Part shown: positions 24,074 through 34,591 of the stretch, one piece after another | Layout of the letters: every line of letters starts with the position of its first letter | Position numbering within the stretch: position 1 is the first letter of the stretch | From: an uncultured Pelagibacteraceae bacterium | GTDB lineage: Bacteria > Pseudomonadota > Alphaproteobacteria > Pelagibacterales > Pelagibacteraceae | DNA length: 64,000 nt | Reading direction: 5' to 3' | Assembly: GCA_902559305.1 (NCBI GenBank) | Contig: CACEHK010000001.1 | Coordinates: forward strand, 1 to 64,000 | The notes under the pieces: generated by a model | Told to the model about the DNA's origin: nothing | What the model saw: only the letters and a program-made list of their open reading frames with translations | The model's database searches: none | Made by a program: the position numbers and the translations under genes

Positions 24074-27066
24074 GATCTTACTCTTTCTCCTTTAGGATCA
24101 ACATAGTGAGATGATACTATTTCAACAGGTATTGTTTTATTTTTTAAAGGAGACATTGCAAAAAGTTTTTGTCCAATCATATTTTTTCCATCTTTTATTA
24201 TCGCAAGTGAAAATGGATTATCATATTCAACGCTCCAGCAAGAAGCAGATACATGACCTAATTTAGGATTTGGAAGTTTTGCTTTAGCATCTTTAACTAT
24301 ATATGAGCCTTCTGGTATACTAGTTTTTTTATCTAATGGAACAACTCCAACTATTTTCTGCCTATCTGAGGCTACGTAAGCACTTTTACTTAAAGATCTT
24401 TTTCCAATAAAATCTTTCTTTTTACTAATTAATCCATCAAGTGAATTGTCATACGGAATTGTACGCCCATCTAGTTCAGATCCTGCAACATGGCCCATTT
24501 CGATTCTCAATGTTGATAGTGCCTCAGTTCCGTAAGGTTGAATATTAAACTCTTTGCCAATTTCAATAATTTTTTCCCACATAAAAATACCATTATCGGA
24601 CTCTACATTTACCTCATAGGCAAGTTCGCCGGAAAATGAAATTCTATAAATTTTAGCATTAACACCAAATAAATTACCTTCCATATATCCCATGAATGGC
24701 AAACCTTCTTTTGAAACATCCAAATCTGGAAATAATTTTTGTAGTACTTCTCTAGACTTTGGTCCAGCAATTGCAGCACCTGCCCATTGTTCGGTAGATG
24801 AAACTACATTTACATTTAATTCAGGCCATACTAATTGTAAATAATATTCTAAATGGGATAAAACGTTTGCAGCTTGGGCTGTTGTCGTCGTCATATGATA
24901 ATGGTTTTCTGAAATTCTAGTTGTGGTTCCATCATCCATAACAATTCCATCTTCTCTTAACATTACCCCATATCTAGCTTTGCCAACAGGTAGTTTGAGC
25001 CATGCATTTGTGTATACTCTATTTAAAAATTCCGCAGAGTCAGGTCCTTTAATATCAATTTTACCTAGGGTAGTTACATCACATACTCCAACATTTTGTC
25101 TTACATTTTTCGCTTCTCTCTTTGATGCTTCAAATAAATTTTCATTTCTTTGTTTGTAATATCTTGGACGCAACCAAACTCCCGCATCTACAAATACTGC
25201 ATTATTTTTTTCATGCCAATAATGCATTGGTGATTTTCTAGTTGGTTTAGAATGTTTCCCAATTTCTCTTCCAACAATGGCTCCTATTGAAATTGGTGTA
25301 TAAGGTGGTCTAAAAGTAGTATGACCTACTTGAGGTACAACTTTATTTTCAACGTCTGAAACTAATTGTAATCCATTAAGATTACTAGTCTTGCCTTGGT
25401 CTGTAGCCATTCCTAATGTAGTATATCTTTTAACATGTTCAATTGATCTATAACCTTCTCTCAAAGCAAGTTGTATATCGGATACAGCAACATCGTTCTG
25501 AAAATCTAGGAATCTTTTATAATATTTACCTTTAGGTAATGGTACACACCAAAATTTATCATGCTTAGAAGTTTTTTTTTCTACAATACTAGGAATTGAA
25601 ATTTTATTTTCTTTATTTGTAATTTTTTTTGATAATTCATTTCCTTTTTGAAAAGATGTTTTTAGTGTTTCTTCTAATGTAAAAATTCCATTAGCCGATC
25701 CAAGAGTTGTTTCCTTTTGTTTTGATTGATTTGGAATAAATGCATCTATTTCTTCATTAAATATAGATTTATTACCTGATTGTGAGGCTAAATGAATTGT
25801 TGGTGTCCAAAATCCTGAGACACAAATACAATCACATTTTAAATTTTCAATATTACTTAAATTTTTTTTATCATCTGATATCTTGGCAATATCTGCTGAT
25901 TTTACTTTTTTGTAACCTTTTGCAGCTACAACGACATAAGAAAACTTTATATTAATATTTAAATCTTTTGCTTCTTTTATAATTTCAGAATTAGGATTTT
26001 TTCTTGTGTCTAAAATGATAGGTTCTACTCCATTTTTTTTAAATTCTATTGCTGTTTCATATCCGCTATCATTATTTGTAAATATTAGTGGTTTTTTTCC
26101 GACTAAAACTCCGTAAATTTTTAAGTATTCTTTGGCTGCTGAAGAAAGTATAACGCCGGGGGTATCGTTGTTTCCAAAAACCAAAGGTCTTTCTATTGAG
26201 CCAGATGAAATAATAACTTCTTTTGCACGAATGTACCAAAGTTTTTGTTTGGGAACGTATTTTTCTGTTTTTGGTAAATGATCGCTAATTCTCTCTGACA
26301 TAACAAGCATATTATGATCGTAATAACCAAAAACTTGAGATCTATTTTTCACAATTACATTTGGCATTGATTTAAGTTCAGATATTATTTTTTCTGCCCA
26401 TTCTTGCCCACTTTGATTTCCAATTGTTACTTCGCTGGTTAGAAGACTTCCTCCGAATCTAGATTTATCCTCAGCTAAAATTACTTTTGCACCATTTTTA
26501 GCTGCAGCATATGCACTTGCTAATCCAGCCGGACCAGATCCTGTAATTAATAAGTCACAATATTCATATTTATGTTCGTATCTTTCTTTATCATGTTTAG
26601 TGGATGCTGACCCAAAGCCTGCAGCTTTTCTAATTATTGGCTCATAGACCTTATACCAAAAACTTTTAGGCCACATAAAAGTTTTATAGTAAAAACCTGC
26701 AGGAAAAAATTTGTTTAAAAAATTGTTTATTGCACCAATATCAAATTCTACATTTGGCCAACAATTTACACTTTTTGCCTCTAAACCTTCAAATAACTCC
26801 TGTTCTGTTGCTCTTACATTGGGATCAACTTCATCATTTCTATTCATTTGAACTAGCGCATATGGTTCGTCTACCCCTGCTCCAAAAAAACCTCTGGGCC
26901 TATGATATTTAAAACTTCTACCAACGAGATGGACTCCATTTGCAATTAAAGCTGAAGCTAAGGTGTCACCTTCATAACCAAAATATTTTTTACCATTAAA
27001 CTTAAATGAAATTTTTTTATTTCTATTTACCAATCCACCTTTTTCTAATCTAAAATTTTTTGACAT
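24070..27066 (-). CDS. soxA: Sarcosine oxidase alpha subunit-like SoxA
   Basis: A 998-residue subunit, full length for the family. The N-terminal ferredoxin-like region (F-K-Y-H-R-P-R-G-F-F-G) is followed by an NAD/FAD-binding domain near residue 172 (I-T-G-S-G-P-A-G-L-A-S-A-Y). A Cys-containing stretch C-D-C-I-C-V-S-G-F lies near residue 413. The C-terminal GcvT-type folate domain begins near 620 and contains R-I-S-F-S-G-E-L-A-Y-E. In the complex it takes electrons from the beta-subunit flavin, reduces NAD-linked flavin and hosts folate. It lies between soxD and soxG with 2- and 4-base junctions. Confidence 0.92.
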   Translation of the reverse strand: MSKNFRLEKGGLVNRNKKISFKFNGKKYFGYEGDTLASALIANGVHLVGRSFKYHRPRGFFGAGVDEPYALVQMNRNDEVDPNVRATEQELFEGLEAKSVNCWPNVEFDIGAINNFLNKFFPAGFYYKTFMWPKSFWYKVYEPIIRKAAGFGSASTKHDKERYEHKYEYCDLLITGSGPAGLASAYAAAKNGAKVILAEDKSRFGGSLLTSEVTIGNQSGQEWAEKIISELKSMPNVIVKNRSQVFGYYDHNMLVMSERISDHLPKTEKYVPKQKLWYIRAKEVIISSGSIERPLVFGNNDTPGVILSSAAKEYLKIYGVLVGKKPLIFTNNDSGYETAIEFKKNGVEPIILDTRKNPNSEIIKEAKDLNINIKFSYVVVAAKGYKKVKSADIAKISDDKKNLSNIENLKCDCICVSGFWTPTIHLASQSGNKSIFNEEIDAFIPNQSKQKETTLGSANGIFTLEETLKTSFQKGNELSKKITNKENKISIPSIVEKKTSKHDKFWCVPLPKGKYYKRFLDFQNDVAVSDIQLALREGYRSIEHVKRYTTLGMATDQGKTSNLNGLQLVSDVENKVVPQVGHTTFRPPYTPISIGAIVGREIGKHSKPTRKSPMHYWHEKNNAVFVDAGVWLRPRYYKQRNENLFEASKREAKNVRQNVGVCDVTTLGKIDIKGPDSAEFLNRVYTNAWLKLPVGKARYGVMLREDGIVMDDGTTTRISENHYHMTTTTAQAANVLSHLEYYLQLVWPELNVNVVSSTEQWAGAAIAGPKSREVLQKLFPDLDVSKEGLPFMGYMEGNLFGVNAKIYRISFSGELAYEVNVESDNGIFMWEKIIEIGKEFNIQPYGTEALSTLRIEMGHVAGSELDGRTIPYDNSLDGLISKKKDFIGKRSLSKSAYVASDRQKIVGVVPLDKKTSIPEGSYIVKDAKAKLPNPKLGHVSASCWSVEYDNPFSLAIIKDGKNMIGQKLFAMSPLKNKTIPVEIVSSHYVDPKGERVRS

Positions 27067-27068
27067 TT

Positions 27069-27335
27069 TTATACTTCTTCGTTTGCTTTAAATGTTTTAA
27101 ATATTTCGTGAGTTAATGTATCTCTTTCAACTTTAATCCATTGTCTACATCCAGAAATGTGCTGCCATAATTCTAAATGGTTTCCTCTTGGGCTTTTTCT
27201 TAAATAAACAAAGTTATCCCATTCTTGATCTGAAATTTCTTTATTTAATTCTGGTCTTTTAACAGTAGCATCTCCCCCATATGTAAATTCATTTTGTGAT
27301 CTTAATCCACAGTGAGGACATTTAATATGTAACAT
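27069..27335 (-). CDS. soxD: Sarcosine oxidase delta subunit-like SoxD
   Basis: An 88-residue subunit that binds zinc. It has C5-P-H-C8-G near the start, S-G-C-R-Q-W-I near the end (third Cys) and a His nearby, with Y-G-G-D-A-T and R-K-S-P-R-G-N-H-L-E-L-W-Q-H between. This is the standard SoxD arrangement. It stands one base before soxB's stop and 2 bases from soxA. Position and size make the identification firm at the family level. Confidence 0.92.
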   Translation of the reverse strand: MLHIKCPHCGLRSQNEFTYGGDATVKRPELNKEISDQEWDNFVYLRKSPRGNHLELWQHISGCRQWIKVERDTLTHEIFKTFKANEEV

Positions 27336-28592
27336 TTAAGAAATCCAAGTCTTTGTTCCTAGGCCTTTTTCATCTATTAAATTTCCAGTACTAAATCTAT
27401 TTAAACTATATCCTGAATTTAATTCGTGAGGCCTATCTTGTGCAATTGTATGAGCAAAAGTCCATCCTGATGCGGGTGTTGCTTTAAATCCTCCATAACA
27501 CCAACCACAATTTAAATATAATCCTTCAATATGTGTTTTATCTATGATGGGAGATCCATCCATAGACATATCCATTATTCCTCCCCAAGTTCTCAGCATT
27601 TTTAATTTACTTAAAAATGGAAACATGGCAATTCCTTCGGTTAGAACGTGCTGTAACGTTGGTAAATTTCCTCTTTGAGCGTAGCTATTATAACCATCCA
27701 GATCACCGCCCATTACCATTTCGCCTTTGTCAGATTGACTACAATAAAAGTGTCCAGCACCAAATGTGACTACTTTGTCTAATAGTGGTTTAATTGGTTC
27801 AGATACACAAGCTTGCAAAAGATGTGTCTCAATTGGTAAAGTCATATTTAATTTTTCTGCTAAAATATTTGTGCTTCCTGCAACACATAGACCTATTTTT
27901 TTTGCCTTAATGTTTCCCTTGGAAGTTCTTACGCCTTTAATTTTTCCATTTGAAACATCAAAACCTATAACCTCACAATTCTGAATTATATCTACACCCA
28001 TTGAATCTGCTTGACGTGCATATCCCCAAGCAACAGCATCATGTCTAGCTGTTCCAGCGCTAGGCTGCATTAGTCCACCAAAAATAGGGAATCTTACATT
28101 GTTAGAAAAATCAGCCATTGGAATTATTTTTTTAACTTCCTCCCTGCTTAAAAGAACTGCATCAATTCCATTTAATCTCATTGAATTACCTCTTCTAGAG
28201 TAGGCATTCATTTGTGCATCAGAATGTGCAAGATTTATAATTCCTCTTGGGGAAAACATTACATTGTAATTTAAATCTTGACTCATATTTCTCCACAAAT
28301 TCATTCCAAACTCGCTGAATAAACCATTTTCATCATGCATATAATTTGATCTAATAATTGTAGTATTTCTTCCTACGTTCCCTCCTCCTATCCATCCTTT
28401 TTCTATGATGGCTACATTTTGAATATTATGTTCTTTTGCTAAATAATAGGCGGTAGCAAGTCCATGACCTCCACCTCCTATAATAATTACATCGTATTCA
28501 GTTTTTGGGGTAGGATCTTTCCATGCAACCTCCCAGTTTTCATGGTTAGAAAATGCATTTTTAATTAAACTAAATATAGAATATTTTTGCAT
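27336..28592 (-). CDS. soxB: Sarcosine oxidase beta subunit-like SoxB
   Basis: The 418-residue flavin subunit oxidises the N-methyl group. It has a DAO-type FAD loop GGGGHG at 39-44, E-K-G-W-I-G-G-G-N, T-T-I-I-R-S-N-Y and the family-typical C-terminal L-N-C-G-W-C-Y-G-G-F-K-A-T-P-A-S-G. It matches proteobacterial SoxB closely, but MgdA of N-methylglutamate dehydrogenase belongs to the same family. In this window both sarcosine (from DMGDH) and N-methylglutamate (from MgsABC) are available, so a substrate test is needed to decide. It is first in soxBDAG and divergent from fhs. Confidence 0.9.
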   Translation of the reverse strand: MQKYSIFSLIKNAFSNHENWEVAWKDPTPKTEYDVIIIGGGGHGLATAYYLAKEHNIQNVAIIEKGWIGGGNVGRNTTIIRSNYMHDENGLFSEFGMNLWRNMSQDLNYNVMFSPRGIINLAHSDAQMNAYSRRGNSMRLNGIDAVLLSREEVKKIIPMADFSNNVRFPIFGGLMQPSAGTARHDAVAWGYARQADSMGVDIIQNCEVIGFDVSNGKIKGVRTSKGNIKAKKIGLCVAGSTNILAEKLNMTLPIETHLLQACVSEPIKPLLDKVVTFGAGHFYCSQSDKGEMVMGGDLDGYNSYAQRGNLPTLQHVLTEGIAMFPFLSKLKMLRTWGGIMDMSMDGSPIIDKTHIEGLYLNCGWCYGGFKATPASGWTFAHTIAQDRPHELNSGYSLNRFSTGNLIDEKGLGTKTWIS

Positions 28593-28727
28593 GGTTACTT
28601 TTTATATAAATAAATATAAATAATTCTTATTTTTTTTATATATAATTTTTAGATGTTTAAAAAATTGATAAAAAAGGATAAGAATTCATCCAAAAGTTAG
28701 AAAACAATATATAAGGCTCCTTAAATT

Positions 28728-30410
28728 ATGTCAAAATCTGATATTCAAATAGCCCGAGAAGCAAAAATGAAACCAATTCATGAAGTTCTTGCTAAAATAA
28801 ATGTTCCGAATGAGCCAGATGCTTTTAGTCCAATGGGAAGACATATTGCTAAAATCAATTTTGAATATCTTGAAAAATTAGATAATAAAAAAAATGGTAA
28901 GCTTATTTTGGTTACTGCAATCACTCCAACTCCAGCTGGGGAAGGTAAAACAACAGTCTCTGTTGGTCTTTCAGACGGAATTAATAAAATAGGAAAAAAA
29001 TCAATTGTTTGTTTAAGAGAACCAAGCTTGGGTCCATCTTTTGGTATGAAAGGTGGTGCGGCAGGTGGTGGATATGCGCAAGTAGTTCCAATGGAACAAA
29101 TAAATTTACATTTTACTGGAGATTTTCATGCCATAACTTCTGCTCATAATCTTTTATCCGCTTTAATTGATAATCATATCTACTGGGGTAATAAATTAAA
29201 TATTGATGATAAAAAAATAGTTTGGAAAAGAGTTATGGATATGAATGATAGAGCTCTTAGAGCAATAAATATCAATACTAAAGGAGTTGCTAAAGATTTT
29301 CCAAGGGAAGATGGCTTTGATATAACAGTAGCATCAGAAGTCATGGCAATATTTTGTCTTTCAAATAATTTAAAAGATTTAGAAAAAAGAATTGGAAATA
29401 TAACAATTGCATATAATAAAAATAGTGAACCAGTTTATGCCAAAGATTTAAATGCCCAAGGTCCAATGACTGTTTTGTTAAAAGAGGCTATAAGACCAAA
29501 TGTAACTCAAACTTTAGAAAACAACCCTGCAATAATACATGGTGGCCCGTTCGCAAATATTGCTCACGGATGCAACTCGGTTATAGCAACTAAGTCAGCC
29601 TTAAAGCTATCAGATTATGTAGTTACTGAAGCTGGATTTGGAGCTGATTTAGGTGCAGAAAAATTTATGGATATTAAATGTAGAAAATCAAATATTAAAC
29701 CAAGTTGTGTAGTTATAGTGGCTACTGTCAGAGCTCTTAAAATGCATGGTGGTGTTGATAAGGAAGATTTAAAAAAGGAAAATATAGAAGCATTAAAAAA
29801 AGGTTTGGTAAACTTAGAAAGACACATCAATAATGTAAAAAAATTTGGAGTTGAAACAATTGTTGCAATAAATCATTTTGTTATGGATACAGATAAAGAA
29901 ATAAATGCTTTAGTAGATTATTGTAAAAGCATAGATGTTAAAGTTAGCAAGTGTACTCATTGGGCTGATGGCGGAAAAGGAACAAAAGAATTAGCAGAAA
30001 ATGTTGTTAAAATTTGTGATAAATCAGATTCTAACAAATTTAAATTTTTGTATGATCAAAATGATAAACTATGGGATAAAATAGAGAAAATTGCCAAAGA
30101 AATTTATAGAGCAAATAAAATTACTGCTGATGAAAGAGTGAAAGAGCAGTTAAGTATTTTTGAAAAAAATGGTTACGGCAAACTACCTGTTTGCATAGCA
30201 AAAACACAATATAGTTTTTCTGTAGATCCCAAACTTAAGGGTGCACCTTCTGGTCATGAGATCCCTATTAGAGAAGTAAGGTTATCTTCTGGGGCAGAAT
30301 TTATAGTTGTTATCTGTGGTTCAATAATGACTATGCCAGGTCTTCCAAGAGTTCCAGCAGCAAATTCTATACTTTTAAATAGCAAGGGTGAAATAGAGGG
30401 TTTATTTTAA
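28728..30410 (+). CDS. fhs: Formate-tetrahydrofolate ligase
   Basis: Joins formate to tetrahydrofolate with ATP to give 10-formyl-THF (also reversible). The 560-residue protein has the nucleotide-binding [11 protein letters not shown] near residues 66-76, [22 protein letters not shown] and the G-T-I-type C-terminal domain with P-G-L-P-R-V-P. It lies 135 bases from the divergent soxB and its stop overlaps gshB by 9 bases. Formate or formaldehyde carbons from demethylation could be captured here. As in ligM loci, Fhs plus MetF plus a GcvT-like demethylase form a folate demethylation set. Confidence 0.96.
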   Translation: MSKSDIQIAREAKMKPIHEVLAKINVPNEPDAFSPMGRHIAKINFEYLEKLDNKKNGKLILVTAITPTPAGEGKTTVSVGLSDGINKIGKKSIVCLREPSLGPSFGMKGGAAGGGYAQVVPMEQINLHFTGDFHAITSAHNLLSALIDNHIYWGNKLNIDDKKIVWKRVMDMNDRALRAININTKGVAKDFPREDGFDITVASEVMAIFCLSNNLKDLEKRIGNITIAYNKNSEPVYAKDLNAQGPMTVLLKEAIRPNVTQTLENNPAIIHGGPFANIAHGCNSVIATKSALKLSDYVVTEAGFGADLGAEKFMDIKCRKSNIKPSCVVIVATVRALKMHGGVDKEDLKKENIEALKKGLVNLERHINNVKKFGVETIVAINHFVMDTDKEINALVDYCKSIDVKVSKCTHWADGGKGTKELAENVVKICDKSDSNKFKFLYDQNDKLWDKIEKIAKEIYRANKITADERVKEQLSIFEKNGYGKLPVCIAKTQYSFSVDPKLKGAPSGHEIPIREVRLSSGAEFIVVICGSIMTMPGLPRVPAANSILLNSKGEIEGLF

Positions 30411-31331
30411 TCTCTTAGCTTCATTCCAAAATTCTTTAGCTAAATTTATTCCAGTAAGTTCTTTAAATTGAGGCAAGCCCGTTGGGGATGTTACATTTAT
30501 ATCTCCAATTAAATATCCATCAATTAAATCAATGCCTGCAAAAAATATTTTGCTTTTAAATAAACTTTTAGCAATAGCTTTTGATATTTTAAGTTCTTTT
30601 TTATTAAGTTTTGTTTCAAATGCTTTTCCACCTTGCGAAATATTAGCTAAATTTGATCCTCTTTTAGGTATTCTTTTGATTGCGCCTTTTACTTTACCAT
30701 TTATTATAAAAATTCTTTTATCTCCATTTTTGATACTTGGAAGATATTTTTGAACCATTACATGATCAAATTTTTTTAAATATTTTAAAATATTTTTTTT
30801 ATTTATTATTTTTTTTATAAATAAAATATTTTTTCCTGCATACCCATTTATAGGTTTGATAACGATATTTTTATATTTTTTAAAAAAATTATTAATCTCA
30901 AAAAAATTTTTAGTAAAAATTGTTGGTGGCATATATTTAATAAATTTAGCAGAATAAAATTTTTCAGATACATTTCTTATAGATGTTGGGTTATTAATAA
31001 TTTTTCTGCCTCCCAGAATATCTAAGTAATAGGTTGAATTAATATAGTTTATATCGAATGGAGGATTTTGTCTTATCAGTATATATTTAGCTTTTGATAT
31101 ATCAAATTTAATATCTTTTATTATCTTATAAAATTTTATTTTATTATTAAAAAATTTAATTTCTTTTCCATAAACAAGCACTTTAGAATTAATAAAGTTT
31201 AAGTCCTTTGTTTCATACCATATAATTTTGTATCCTTGATCTTGAGCTTCTTTTGCTAACAAAACAGAAGTGTCAGTTTTAACGTTTACTTTTTTTATAT
31301 CATCTGATTGTATTGCTATTATTTTATTCAT
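30402..31331 (-). CDS. gshB: Glutathione synthetase
   Basis: A 309-residue ATP-grasp enzyme that adds glycine to gamma-glutamylcysteine. The motifs are [14 protein letters not shown] (ATP-grasp glycine loop), [20 protein letters not shown] and [19 protein letters not shown] at the metal site, all typical of GshB. It directly follows gshA with no gap. It is the last gene of the alcohol dehydrogenase-amidotransferase-gshA-gshB operon and converges on fhs with a 9-base overlap. Confidence 0.93.
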   Translation of the reverse strand: MNKIIAIQSDDIKKVNVKTDTSVLLAKEAQDQGYKIIWYETKDLNFINSKVLVYGKEIKFFNNKIKFYKIIKDIKFDISKAKYILIRQNPPFDINYINSTYYLDILGGRKIINNPTSIRNVSEKFYSAKFIKYMPPTIFTKNFFEINNFFKKYKNIVIKPINGYAGKNILFIKKIINKKNILKYLKKFDHVMVQKYLPSIKNGDKRIFIINGKVKGAIKRIPKRGSNLANISQGGKAFETKLNKKELKISKAIAKSLFKSKIFFAGIDLIDGYLIGDINVTSPTGLPQFKELTGINLAKEFWNEAKRLK

Positions 31332-32570
31332 TTATATATAGTTTATTAAAGCATCTTCAGCCTTAGTTCTGCCACTAGTTAAAATATTTTCAATATTTTT
31401 TAAATAAACAGTCTCATCATTTCCATTTTTATTTATGAAATTCCTTTTTTTTAATCCATTTCTAGCTATCTCAAGAATAATTTTTGACCAATACAAAATT
31501 GATTTTGAATCGATTTCTGTTTTTAATCCTTTTGTGTGTGAAATTGAATAAGCATTTAAAATATCATTAATTTTCCAATTTTTAATTAAATCATATGTTT
31601 CATCTAAATTTTCATAAATTATTCCAGTAAAAAAAGCTGGCGCAGCACAATGACAATCCCATTCACATGCATCAATTGATCTAAGTTCAATGTAAGATTT
31701 TAATCTTAATTCAGTAAAAATTGTTGATAAATGTAATTTTAAGTCATCCATATTTATCATATTTTCATTTGCAATTTCTGATAATTTTTTACCGTTCGAC
31801 GATAAATATTTATTGTTTTTGTAAATAAATAAAAGAGGAAAGTTTAACGCAAAGTCACAATATTTTTCAAAAGTCATATCTTCTAAAAAAAACTTTGGCA
31901 AACCTCCTCTCGAGGTGCTTTGCCAAACTTTTGATCTATATGATAAAAACCCAGAGGGCTTATTTTTTTTTATAGCCGAGTTAGCAAACAAAGCTATAGT
32001 TATTGGTGTCAAAAAAGAAATAATCTTAAATTTTTTTCTAAAATCACTTTCAGATGAGTAGTCTAGATTGATTTGAGTACCACATGTTTGATACATCATA
32101 TGAAGGCTTAATTTACCATTCTTGGGCATTTCCTCGGTCATAATGTTATATCTTTTTTTTGGATTATTAGGCACATCATTAAGATCAGTTAATGGATCGT
32201 AACCTATTGATAAGGTTTTAAGACCATATTTCTCATTTGCCTTATCTAGCTGTTCTTGAAAAGTAAAAGACTCACTGCATACCTCATGAATATTTTTGCA
32301 TAGTCCACCTGCAAGCTCGATTTGATTTCCAGGTTCTAATGTAATTGATTGCCCATTTTTTGTTAAACCAATAATATTTGAATCTTCATTGATTTCTTTC
32401 CATCCAAATTTTTTTAAAAAAGTTAGTATATTTTTAATCTGGTCATAATTAGCACGTTTATTTGATTTTAAATCAAATAAAAATTTTTCATTTTCTACTC
32501 CTATTGAAAGATTTTTTTTACATCCGCTTTCAAAATATTTAATTAAATCATCTTTTAAATTAATTTTCAT
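31332..32570 (-). CDS. gshA: Glutamate-cysteine ligase GshA (proteobacterial/plant type)
   Basis: A 412-residue enzyme that makes gamma-glutamylcysteine. The signature regions include G-V-E-N-E-K-F, I-E-L-A-G-G in the substrate pocket, M-M-Y-Q-T-C-G-T-Q-I-N-L-D-Y and E-L-R-S-I-D-A-C-E-W-D, matching the plant/alphaproteobacterial GCL2-type family rather than the E. coli form. The start overlaps the amidotransferase by 11 bases and the stop abuts gshB. Glutathione made here could bind formaldehyde released by the adjacent TMA/TMAO pathway; that is inference. Confidence 0.92.
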   Translation of the reverse strand: MKINLKDDLIKYFESGCKKNLSIGVENEKFLFDLKSNKRANYDQIKNILTFLKKFGWKEINEDSNIIGLTKNGQSITLEPGNQIELAGGLCKNIHEVCSESFTFQEQLDKANEKYGLKTLSIGYDPLTDLNDVPNNPKKRYNIMTEEMPKNGKLSLHMMYQTCGTQINLDYSSESDFRKKFKIISFLTPITIALFANSAIKKNKPSGFLSYRSKVWQSTSRGGLPKFFLEDMTFEKYCDFALNFPLLFIYKNNKYLSSNGKKLSEIANENMINMDDLKLHLSTIFTELRLKSYIELRSIDACEWDCHCAAPAFFTGIIYENLDETYDLIKNWKINDILNAYSISHTKGLKTEIDSKSILYWSKIILEIARNGLKKRNFINKNGNDETVYLKNIENILTSGRTKAEDALINYI

Positions 32571-33357
32571 TTATAAATTCAAGCCAATTTTTAACTTCCT
32601 GCATTCGAGAGTGTTTATTTGTTCTTTGGTTTTCTTCTTCAATATTTTTTATATGATCATCTATATCTGTTTCATTTTTAAATGCTTTTCTAAAATTTAT
32701 TAATCTATCTTTTCTAAAATTTATTAAGCTAATCATTTTGTCATAGGTTATTTCTGGATGATATTGTATGCCCCAAATTTTGCTTATTCCTTTTTCAAAT
32801 TGTATCCCTTGAACTTTATTGACCAGGTTTGAAGCAAGCAATATTGATCCACTTGGAATAGTTTCAACTTCATCAAAATTAAATGCTGGTGTATTAAACA
32901 ATTTTTTTTTATCTTTATAAATTGGATGTTTTAGACCTGCGACACTAATTTTAATATCCCTTGCGATACCAATGTGTGCGCCATTTTCTGATTTTTTTAC
33001 TGTTCCACCTGCTGCAGTTACAGCAACTTGCATACCCCAACAAATTGCAAAAATATTTTTTACTTTATTAAAGCACTCTTTCATAAAGTAAATCTGCCTT
33101 TTTATTTCAGGTGTATCATTATAGATATTTAAACTACTTCCTCCCCATACAAGTCCATCAAAACTTTCAAGTTTATCAATAATATTATTAAAATTATCTT
33201 CACTAGATGGATTTAATATTTCATAATTAACATTATTGTTATAATTTGCGATACTTTCTTTCAAGCTTTCAGTATGTGTTTGAATTCCAGCATCTTTAAA
33301 ATTTTTATTTTCACTAATTAGATTTCCTTCAACAATTAATAAATTTAAATTTTTCAT
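32560..33357 (-). CDS. Class I glutamine amidotransferase domain protein
   Basis: A 265-residue single-domain amidotransferase. The nucleophile elbow is A-I-C-W-G-M-Q and the His/Glu pair is in I-Q-Y-H-P-E-I-T, so the Cys-His-Glu triad is complete. No synthetase domain is fused. The substrate-binding region differs from GuaA and from MetA-type acyltransferases. The position between an alcohol dehydrogenase and gshA suggests a gamma-glutamyl amide or glutathione-linked hydrolase, but such enzymes also act as free glutaminases. The stop and start overlap both neighbours. Confidence 0.82.
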   Translation of the reverse strand: MKNLNLLIVEGNLISENKNFKDAGIQTHTESLKESIANYNNNVNYEILNPSSEDNFNNIIDKLESFDGLVWGGSSLNIYNDTPEIKRQIYFMKECFNKVKNIFAICWGMQVAVTAAGGTVKKSENGAHIGIARDIKISVAGLKHPIYKDKKKLFNTPAFNFDEVETIPSGSILLASNLVNKVQGIQFEKGISKIWGIQYHPEITYDKMISLINFRKDRLINFRKAFKNETDIDDHIKNIEEENQRTNKHSRMQEVKNWLEFINEN

Positions 33358-34514
33358 TAAAACAGTTTACCTTCGATGCTATTTTGATACATGATTTTTA
33401 AATCCTCTTTTTTAAGTTTAATTGGATTGCTAGAAGTGGAAGGATCCTCTAATGCCATTTGAGAAAGTTCGTCAATTTCATTTGGTTTTATTTCAATTAA
33501 TTCTGATAACCTATGTGGTATTTTAAGCTCTTTTCTTAATTCTAATATCCAACTTAAAAAACTGTTAAAATTATTATCAATTCCAACAAAAAGACATATT
33601 GAACTAATTTTTTCTTCGATAGATTTTTTATTAAATGTTAAAACATATGGCATAAAAATTGCGTTTGATAATCCATGATGCATATTAAATTTTGCGTTTA
33701 CTGGATGACTTAACGAATGTATAGCCCCTAATCCTTTTTGAAAAGCTGTTGATCCCATTGAAGAAGCAGCTAATAAATTTTGTCTAGCTTCAATATTTTT
33801 TCCGTCTTTAAAAGCTTTTAATAAGGAAGTTTTAATTAGCTTTATTCCTTCTAATGCAATTCCATCAGCCATTGGATGAAAACCTGGTGCGCAAAATGCC
33901 TCTAAATTATGTGCCAATGCATCCATACCAGTTGCAGCTGTAAGTTTTGGTGGTAGATTAATAGTTAAAACTGGATCTAAAATAACTATTGAAGGTAAAA
34001 TTTTTGGATGAAAAATTATTTTTTTTACACTATTTGTTTTATCAATTATTGCTGATGCTCTTCCTGTTTCAGATCCTGTTCCTGCTGTAGTAGGAACAGC
34101 AATTATAGGAGCTATATTTTTTTCTTCTGCTCTTTTCCAATAATCCCCTATATCTTCAAAATCCCAAATTGGTCTAGTCTGTGCTGACATAAACGCAATT
34201 GCTTTTCCTACGTCTAGCCCACTCCCACCACCAAAAGCTATAACTCCATCACAATTTTTTTTCTTAAACATCAAAACCCCTTCTTCTACATTTTCACCTA
34301 TAGGGTTCCCTGAAAAATTTGAAAATACAGATAAATTACTAAATTTTTTTTTAACCTCTAAAATGATATTCTTGGTCATATCAAGATTTATAAGATCTTT
34401 ATCTGTAACAAATAACGGGCTTGATATACTTAAATTTTTACAAGCTTCAGGCAAATCTTTAATTCTGTTTTCTCCTACCCATACAGAAGTGGGGTAATTC
34501 CAATTTATTTTCAT
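33357..34514 (-). CDS. Iron-containing alcohol dehydrogenase
   Basis: A 385-residue group-III (Fe-ADH) protein. It has G-G-G-S-G-L-D-V-G-K-A for NAD, T-T-A-G-T-G-S-E and the metal ligands D-A-L-A-H-N-L-E and G-L-G-A-I-H-S-L-S-H-P-V-N, plus a further His in the H-H-G-L-S-N segment. It is typical of enzymes that reduce aldehydes or oxidise short alcohols. It heads the gsh operon and is divergent from tmm, 77 bases apart including the tmm leader. Oxidation or reduction of formaldehyde from methylated amines is a reasonable guess, though the substrate is not determined. Confidence 0.9.
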   Translation of the reverse strand: MKINWNYPTSVWVGENRIKDLPEACKNLSISSPLFVTDKDLINLDMTKNIILEVKKKFSNLSVFSNFSGNPIGENVEEGVLMFKKKNCDGVIAFGGGSGLDVGKAIAFMSAQTRPIWDFEDIGDYWKRAEEKNIAPIIAVPTTAGTGSETGRASAIIDKTNSVKKIIFHPKILPSIVILDPVLTINLPPKLTAATGMDALAHNLEAFCAPGFHPMADGIALEGIKLIKTSLLKAFKDGKNIEARQNLLAASSMGSTAFQKGLGAIHSLSHPVNAKFNMHHGLSNAIFMPYVLTFNKKSIEEKISSICLFVGIDNNFNSFLSWILELRKELKIPHRLSELIEIKPNEIDELSQMALEDPSTSSNPIKLKKEDLKIMYQNSIEGKLF

Positions 34515-34591
34515 AATAAAATATTATTGCAATTTTTACTTTTTTGTTAGTAAAATGCATTTATAAAATTGTTTTAAATGAGAAAAATTCA

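Noticed and set aside
28593-28727. Glycine riboswitch in the soxB/fhs gap
   Set aside because: The 135-base gap is too short and too AT-rich, and no glycine-aptamer pattern could be made out.
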